Source: an uncultured Halomicronema sp.
GTDB lineage: Bacteria > Cyanobacteriota > Cyanobacteriia > Phormidesmidales > Phormidesmidaceae
Assembly: GCA_937897665.1 (NCBI GenBank)
Contig: CALCPB010000641.1
Location: 1 to 12,121 of the forward strand
Reading direction: 5' to 3'
DNA length: 12,121 bases
In this document: piece after piece, positions 7,967 to 12,121 of the stretch
Numbering within the stretch: the first letter of the stretch is position 1
Layout of the letters: every line of letters starts with the position of its first letter
Made by a program: the position numbers and the translations under genes
The notes under the pieces: generated by a model
The model's input: only the letters and a program-made list of their open reading frames with translations
Told to the model about the DNA's origin: nothing
Databases searched by the model: none

Positions 7967-7999
7967 CTAGTTCCAGGCCCGAACTGGCTAAAGCTTTTT
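7967..7999 (+). terminator. Probable intrinsic terminator of dapA
   Basis: CTAGTTC (7967-7973) pairs with GAACTGG (7981-7987, one G-U) around a 7-nt loop. T5 (7995-7999) follows seven bases after the stem. It begins 5 nt after the dapA stop. The gap before the T-run makes it a modest terminator. Confidence 0.45.
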
Positions 8000-8108
8000 G
8001 ACAATCAATATAGACTTCATCTGCCTTGTTTATCAACATTTATTCTGGTTTTTCGTACCCTATGGCTCACGTTCCAATTCTTTCAGTTTCCGCCGCTACG
8101 ATTGATTT

Positions 8109-8201
8109 AGCGCGGTTTCGACTGTTTCTGAACCGCATAAAAAGCCTCTGCGGACAGTTTTAATGGCTTCGATTTAGCGACACCCGCTCCAAGACCGCGC
8201 T
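8109..8201 (+). promoter_or_regulatory. Candidate riboregulatory fold in the rnj leader
   Basis: Three pairings share bases. Helix 1 joins 8109-8118 to 8192-8201 (10 bp, one G-U, core GCGCGGT/ACCGCGC). Helix 2 joins GCGGTTT (8112-8118) to GAACCGC (8130-8136). Helix 3 joins CCGCA (8133-8137) to TGCGG (8149-8153), with ACTGT (8121-8125) to ACAGT (8154-8158), and runs into T4 (8158-8161). Helix 2 excludes both 1 and 3, while 1 and 3 can coexist. This resembles an attenuator-type switch, but no ligand or known riboswitch class is recognised. Confidence 0.35.
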
Positions 8202-8335
8202 GGTTTCAACGTACGGCAGGCCATTGATTCTCGTCGAGCCACCTTTTTTTCCTTATCATCGCCGGTTTTATTTCTGGCTTTCCGAAAGTTTTCTGTACAG
8301 CCATTTTTGGCACTCTTTACTCGATCTGAAACTAT

Positions 8336-10081
8336 ATGACTCAAAAAAACTCTGATTCAAAACTCAAAATCATTCCCCTCGGCGGGCTCCATGAAATTGG
8401 TAAAAACACCTGTGTGTTTGAGATCAATGATGAAATTATTCTCCTGGATGCGGGTTTAGCGTTCCCGACCGATGGCATGCATGGCGTCAATATTGTGCTG
8501 CCCGACGTGACCTATCTGCGCGAAAACCAGCACAAGATTAAGGGCATGATTGTTACCCATGGCCATGAGGACCATATCGGTGGCATTGCCTTTCATCTCA
8601 AGCAGTTTGACATCCCCGTCATTTATGGCCCCCGCCTGGCCATGGCTCTGTTAGAAGGCAAGTTAGAAGAAGCTGGGGTCAGCGATCGCACCGAGTTGCG
8701 GCCTGTGCGCCCGCGCGACGTCGTTCGTCTCGGCAAATCTTTCATGGTGGAATACATTCGCAACACCCATTCCATCGCCGATAGCTGCAGCGTGGCCATT
8801 CATACCCCCTTGGGCGTGGTGATTCATACGGGTGACTTCAAGTTTGACCATACCCCGGTGGATGGTGAATATTTCGACGTGCAAAAGCTGGCAGAATATG
8901 GCGAAAAAGGCGTCCTCTGCTTAATTAGCGACTCGACCAACTCCGAGGTTCCTGGCCATACCCCGTCCGAGCGGTCGGTCTTCCCGAACCTTGATCGGGC
9001 CTTTTCTCAGGCGGATGGACGCTTGATCGTGACGACGTTCTCCTCGTCCGTTCATCGCGTCAATATGATCTTAGAACTGGCCAAAAAGCATCATCGCATG
9101 GTCTTTGTCCTGGGCCGGTCAATGCTCAACGTGATTGCCCATGCGCGGGCCTTAGGCTACATCAAGTGCGAAGAAGATCGCTTCCAACCCCTGCGCAATC
9201 TCCGGCAGTATTCCGATCGCGACGTCATGATTTTGACGACGGGGTCGCAGGGGGAACCGATGGCGGCGCTGACTCGCATTGCCAACGGTTCTCACCGTGA
9301 TATCAAAATTCGGGAAGGCGATACCGTGGTCTTGTCGGCCAACCCGATTCCCGGCAACACGATCTCCGTTGTCAACAACATTGACAAGTTGATGATGAAG
9401 GGTGCCAAGGTGATCTATGGCAAGCATCAGGGCATTCACGTCTCCGGTCATGGGGCTCAAGAAGATCAGAAGCTGATGTTGGCGCTTACCCGGCCCAAAT
9501 TCTTTTTGCCGGTGCATGGCGAACACCGCATGTTGGTCAAGCATTCGCAGACCGCCCAAAGTATGGGGGTACCGGCTGAAAACATGGTCATCATTGACAA
9601 CGGCGATATTGTTGAGCTGACCCAAAACAGCATTGGCGTCGGTGGCAAGGTGCCGTCGGGCATTGAGCTAGTCGATTCTTCTCGTCAGGGTGTAGTTGAT
9701 CGTAATACCTTGCGCGATCGCCAACAGCTAGCTGAAGACGGCATCATTACCGTAGCGGCGATTGTCGGCAGCAACGGGAAGCTCATGACGCCCCCGAGCG
9801 TCGATATTCGCGGCATTTCTCAGACCCTTAACATTGAGCGCTTTCAAAGTAAGGTCGCTGATTTGATTGGGCGGATTTTGCGAGAGCGGTCGTCGAAAAA
9901 TGGCCTTGAGGAGGATGGCTTGAAATCGGCGATTGAGTCAGAACTGCGCCGCCTGATTCGGAAAGAGCTGCCCAAGCGCTATCCGGTCATCGTGTTGCTG
10001 CTGAACCGCGTAGAGTCTCCCAACGTGGGCAAACCGGCACCAAAATCCAACAAGCCGGAACCGGTCTTGACGGCATCATAA
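8336..10081 (+). CDS. rnj: Ribonuclease J
   Basis: A 581-residue metallo-beta-lactamase/beta-CASP ribonuclease that degrades and matures RNA with 5'-exonuclease and endonuclease activity. The zinc site shows HGHEDH (75-80), His145 in NTHSIADS, Asp167 in HTGDFK and His394 in PVHGEHRM. The beta-CASP region contains TTGSQGEP (301-308), SANPIPGN (334-341) and HVSGHG (368-373). The C-terminal domain (about 455-560) ends in a short Pro/Lys-rich tail. The start is nearly forced: TGA at 8327-8329 closes the frame upstream and the conserved KIIPLGGLHEIGKN begins at residue 11. No Shine-Dalgarno precedes this ATG. The gene follows dapA and precedes rne, so exonucleolytic and RNase E-type decay enzymes lie side by side. 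Confidence 0.97.
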   Translation: MTQKNSDSKLKIIPLGGLHEIGKNTCVFEINDEIILLDAGLAFPTDGMHGVNIVLPDVTYLRENQHKIKGMIVTHGHEDHIGGIAFHLKQFDIPVIYGPRLAMALLEGKLEEAGVSDRTELRPVRPRDVVRLGKSFMVEYIRNTHSIADSCSVAIHTPLGVVIHTGDFKFDHTPVDGEYFDVQKLAEYGEKGVLCLISDSTNSEVPGHTPSERSVFPNLDRAFSQADGRLIVTTFSSSVHRVNMILELAKKHHRMVFVLGRSMLNVIAHARALGYIKCEEDRFQPLRNLRQYSDRDVMILTTGSQGEPMAALTRIANGSHRDIKIREGDTVVLSANPIPGNTISVVNNIDKLMMKGAKVIYGKHQGIHVSGHGAQEDQKLMLALTRPKFFLPVHGEHRMLVKHSQTAQSMGVPAENMVIIDNGDIVELTQNSIGVGGKVPSGIELVDSSRQGVVDRNTLRDRQQLAEDGIITVAAIVGSNGKLMTPPSVDIRGISQTLNIERFQSKVADLIGRILRERSSKNGLEEDGLKSAIESELRRLIRKELPKRYPVIVLLLNRVESPNVGKPAPKSNKPEPVLTAS

Positions 10082-10202
10082 GAACCCGCGCAAGTTGTTT
10101 AATAAAGCTGCTTCATAAAAGTTAATAGCGCTTAGCGATTGCCTATTCAGGGCTAGAGCGTCGGCTGGATACTGCAGTCTGTTCGTTCTGGCTCGCTAGC
10201 GC

Positions 10203-10208
10203 TATAAT
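10203..10208 (+). promoter_or_regulatory. Consensus -10 box, likely rne promoter
   Basis: TATAAT matches the sigma70 -10 consensus exactly. The -35 region about 17 bp upstream (near 10180-10185) is poor, so activation or a non-standard -35 may be needed. The palindrome TAGCGCTA (10197-10204) overlaps its first two bases and could be an operator. Transcription would begin near 10214-10216, leaving a leader of about 325 nt. Confidence 0.45.
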
Positions 10209-10214
10209 GCTCCC

Positions 10215-10306
10215 AACAGAAGCGACTGAGCTTTCAGGCTTGAGCGTTGTCAAGCAGCTTGCGGCCTGTGCAGACGCATTACCAAAGGCTTCTGTCAGAA
10301 TTTTTT
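10215..10306 (+). ncRNA. Candidate structured leader RNA or small RNA upstream of rne
   Basis: ACAGAAGC (10216-10223) pairs perfectly with GCTTCTGT (10288-10295). Inside lie the stems CTGA/TCAG (10226-10229, 10234-10237) and GCTTGA/TCAAGC (10238-10243, 10250-10255). T6 follows at 10301-10306. With the TATAAT at 10203, the predicted RNA begins at or next to the closing helix. It could be a discrete ~90-nt RNA, an attenuator, or a 5'-end shield for rne mRNA. I recognise no known family. Confidence 0.3.
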
Positions 10307-10529
10307 AGATTCGACAAAGATTTTGGTGGTACTAGGAAAGCCAACTCAAATGACTGCCTGAGATTGTTGGACGACTCAGGGTAGTTTGTTGCGAGTGTCG
10401 GTCTTTGTGCTAGTGCTTTTAATGCGGCTGATTTGCTTGTGGAATGGCCCGGTCGCTTTTGAAGACAGAATTGTTTCGCTGATTCTCTCCTGTGATGTTA
10501 GAGGAAGGAGAAGAGTCTTTATGAGTTTT

Positions 10530-10534
10530 GAGGA
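10530..10534 (+). promoter_or_regulatory. Ribosome binding site of rne
   Basis: GAGGA lies 6 nt before the ATG at 10541. In-frame TGA at 10538-10540 rules out any earlier start. A second purine-rich site (AGGAAGGAG, 10502-10510) lies farther upstream, before an out-of-frame ATG at 10521. Confidence 0.75.
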
Positions 10535-10540
10535 TGTTGA

Positions 10541-12079
10541 ATGCCCAAGCAGATCGTTATTGCTGAACAGCATCGCATTGCGGCTGTTTTTCAAGGAGAC
10601 CAGATACAGGAACTCATCGTTGCCACAGGGACTCACCAGGTTGGCGACATCTATGTAGGGACTGTCGAAAACGTACTTCCCGGGATTGATGCGGCGTTCG
10701 TCAACATTGGTGACAGTGAACGCAATGGCTTCATGCATGTGACTGATCTGGGGCCTTTACGACTGAAGCGAGCAGCGGGGTCGATTACCGAACTTGTGGC
10801 TCCCCAGCAAAAAGTGCTGGTGCAGATCATGAAGGAGCCAACGGGCAACAAAGGGCCTCGGCTGACGGGCAATGTGACTTTGCCTGGGCGCTATCTGGTG
10901 CTCATGCCCTACGGCAAGGGGGTCATCCTCTCTCGGCGAATTCAAAACGAGCAAGAGCGCAATCGGCTCCGGGCCTTAGCGATTTTGCTGAAGCCGCCTG
11001 GTATGGGGCTGCTAATTCGGACGGAAGCGGAGGACGTTCCTGAAGAAGCCATCATTGAGGACTTGGAATCGCTGCAAAAGCAGTGGGAAACAGTTCAGCA
11101 GGAGGCGGTGACCCGGCGTCCGCCGGAACTGCTCAACCGCGACGATGATTTTATCCAGCGGGTGCTGCGAGATGTCTATAGCGGGGATGTCAACCGCATC
11201 GTAACGGACTCTCACACCGGGCTGAAGCGGGTCAAGCAGCATCTGATGAATTGGAATGCCGGTCGCCTCCCTTCGGGAGTGCTGATAGCCAATCACCGCG
11301 ATCGCGTGCCGCTGCTGGAATTCTTTCGGGTTAATGCGGCTATCCGCGAAGCGATTCAGCCGCGTGTTGATCTTCCCTCGGGCGGCTATATCATCATTGA
11401 GCCCACCGAAGCGCTCATCGTGATTGACGTTAACTCCGGTTCTTTTACGCGCTCGGCGACTGCGCGCGAGACTGTCTTGTGGACTAACTGCGAAGCCGCA
11501 GAAGAGATTGCTCGGCAGCTGCGACTACGGAATGTGGCTGGCGTCATCATTGTTGACTTTATCGACATGGATGCTCGTCGAGACCAACTCCAGGTCTTGG
11601 AAACCTTTAACCGAGCCCTGCGATCAGACAAATCTCGTCCTCAGATTTCTCAACTTTCGGAGCTTGGCTTGGTCGAGCTGACCCGCAAGCGGCAAGGTCA
11701 GAATCTTTACGAACTCTTTGGTCGTCCTTGTCCTACCTGTAGTGGTTTAGGCCATCTCGTCCATTTGCCGGGTGAGTCGGCAACCGTTGATGTCCCTGCG
11801 ACTGAGAGCGGCCGCGAGTCAGCGAGTTTTGGTAACCGGGCACATCCGTCTCTTAAAGAGAACTTGTCTGAAGATCTCGAACCTCATTCTGATCTGCAGG
11901 AACTTGACCTGCTCAATCATCCCAACTATCAAGAATCTAAGGGTGGTCGAGGGAATCGTCGCCGTCGCCGTCGCGATGCGCCGCCGCTGAGCCGCAGCAA
12001 TGGCCGTAATGGCGATAATGCTAGAACTGCACCAACGCCGACGCCCACCCCAGCTCCTGTTCCCGACCCGGTGCCATAG
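10541..12079 (+). CDS. rne: Ribonuclease E/G, possibly cut short by an in-frame TAG
   Basis: The catalytic part of the single-strand endoribonuclease that initiates mRNA decay and processes stable RNA precursors. The S1 RNA-binding segment starts at GDIYVGTVENVLPGIDAAFV (35-54). The 5'-sensor/RNase H-like core follows, with the magnesium-binding Asp296 in VIDVNSG and Asp339/Asp342 in VDFIDMD. The zinc-link is CPTC (397-400). The tail is disordered and contains six arginines (473-478) followed by a Thr/Pro run. Cyanobacterial RNase E has an arginine-rich motif, usually close to the C-terminus, that binds polynucleotide phosphorylase; whether 473-478 is that motif is uncertain. At 512 codons it is shorter than the ~670-690 residues I know for other cyanobacteria, and the frame remains open for 14 codons after the TAG to the window end. 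It may be complete, nonsense-interrupted, or affected by a sequencing error. Confidence 0.93.
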   Translation: MPKQIVIAEQHRIAAVFQGDQIQELIVATGTHQVGDIYVGTVENVLPGIDAAFVNIGDSERNGFMHVTDLGPLRLKRAAGSITELVAPQQKVLVQIMKEPTGNKGPRLTGNVTLPGRYLVLMPYGKGVILSRRIQNEQERNRLRALAILLKPPGMGLLIRTEAEDVPEEAIIEDLESLQKQWETVQQEAVTRRPPELLNRDDDFIQRVLRDVYSGDVNRIVTDSHTGLKRVKQHLMNWNAGRLPSGVLIANHRDRVPLLEFFRVNAAIREAIQPRVDLPSGGYIIIEPTEALIVIDVNSGSFTRSATARETVLWTNCEAAEEIARQLRLRNVAGVIIVDFIDMDARRDQLQVLETFNRALRSDKSRPQISQLSELGLVELTRKRQGQNLYELFGRPCPTCSGLGHLVHLPGESATVDVPATESGRESASFGNRAHPSLKENLSEDLEPHSDLQELDLLNHPNYQESKGGRGNRRRRRRDAPPLSRSNGRNGDNARTAPTPTPTPAPVPDPVP

Positions 12080-12121
12080 CCAGAAGCGCCAGCAACAGCC
12101 GGCTCCGCGCCGACCACAAGC

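Larger units (their letters stand above)
7963..8335 (+). other. 373-bp U-rich leader/spacer upstream of rnj
   Basis: No gene is supported here. After the dapA terminator the strand becomes T-rich (26 T in 8021-8080), with a T7 run at 8244-8250 and pyrimidine-rich stretches up to the rnj ATG. A consensus TTGACA stands at 7998-8003, but no acceptable -10 box lies 16-19 bp downstream, so the promoter position is open. The centre (8109-8201) holds competing helices, described separately. A direct 9-bp repeat GATTTAGCG occurs at 8104-8112 and 8171-8179. Confidence 0.5.
10082..10540 (+). other. 459-bp spacer and long leader upstream of rne
   Basis: No credible gene, and no clear rnj terminator, so some read-through from rnj is possible. 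The spacer holds short palindromes (ACTGCAGT at 10171-10178, TAGCGCTA at 10197-10204), a perfect TATAAT at 10203-10208, a folded segment ending in T6 (10301-10306), a stem CCTGAG/CTCAGG (10357-10362, 10375-10380), and a T-rich stretch (27 T in 10381-10440) before the rne ribosome binding site. Cyanobacterial rne genes are known for long U-rich 5' leaders involved in autoregulation, which this resembles. Confidence 0.55.

Noticed and set aside
7998..8003. Consensus TTGACA as the -35 box of an rnj promoter
   Set aside because: It overlaps the T-run of the dapA terminator and has no acceptable -10 hexamer 16-19 bp downstream.
8219..8250. T7 run at 8244-8250 as an intrinsic terminator
   Set aside because: No stable GC-rich stem lies immediately upstream; only 3-4 bp pairings can be made.
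9152..9625. Minus-strand 157-codon ORF inside rnj
   Set aside because: A complementary-strand shadow of a strongly conserved gene; no motif or ribosome binding site.
10376..10738. Minus-strand 120-codon ORF across the rne leader and start
   Set aside because: Half of it is antisense to conserved RNase E codons; the translation has no recognisable feature. An antisense transcript is possible but not shown.
1..12121. CRISPR array, insertion sequence, tRNA or prophage element
   Set aside because: No regularly spaced repeats, transposase, terminal repeats or tRNA-like cloverleaf were found; gene content is uniformly housekeeping.

Overview
The window reads as a piece of cyanobacterial chromosome. 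The cyanobacterial palindrome HIP1 (GCGATCGC) occurs at least ten times (477, 1270, 1682, 3323, 4341, 5905, 7450, 8682, 9714, 11298), where random sequence of this length would give less than one. A phytol/polyprenol kinase, a cyanobacterial-type DapA, and RNase J together with RNase E also fit a cyanobacterium. The genus cannot be fixed from the sequence. I see no mobile element, CRISPR array, tRNA or rRNA: this is a core housekeeping region, and its novelty lies mainly in the leaders and spacers.

Layout. Positions 1-614 (+) hold the 3' part of a phytol/polyprenol kinase gene, which overlaps tail-to-tail by 4 bp with the last gene of a minus-strand block. Read in its own direction, that block is trigger factor (tig, 5408-3864), ClpP (3507-2827), ClpX (2817-1483) and an alpha/beta hydrolase (1471-611). 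The last three are 9 and 11 bp apart and look like one operon. tig stands 356 bp away behind a long perfect inverted repeat. The block is a protein-quality module: nascent-chain folding (TF) plus regulated proteolysis (ClpXP).

Divergent from tig, a plus-strand series follows: asd (5724-6767) and dapA (7084-7962), two consecutive steps toward diaminopimelate, lysine and peptidoglycan; then rnj (RNase J, 8336-10081) and rne (RNase E/G, from 10541). The plus-strand genes are separated by unusually long spacers (316, 373 and 459 bp) full of inverted repeats. The spacers before the two RNases are U-rich and can fold into nested or mutually exclusive helices, which fits post-transcriptional control of the RNA-decay enzymes.

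Main points for a second look: (i) rne meets an in-frame TAG at 12077-12079 after only 512 codons, but its frame stays open and Pro/Ala-rich to the window end; (ii) a perfect TATAAT stands about 330 nt upstream of rne, followed by a compact folded segment closed by an 8-bp helix and a U6 run; (iii) the rnj leader has competing helices, one with a terminator-like U4 tail, and its forced ATG has no Shine-Dalgarno; (iv) the two RNase genes are adjacent; (v) a short SD-preceded ORF overlaps the rne start in another frame.
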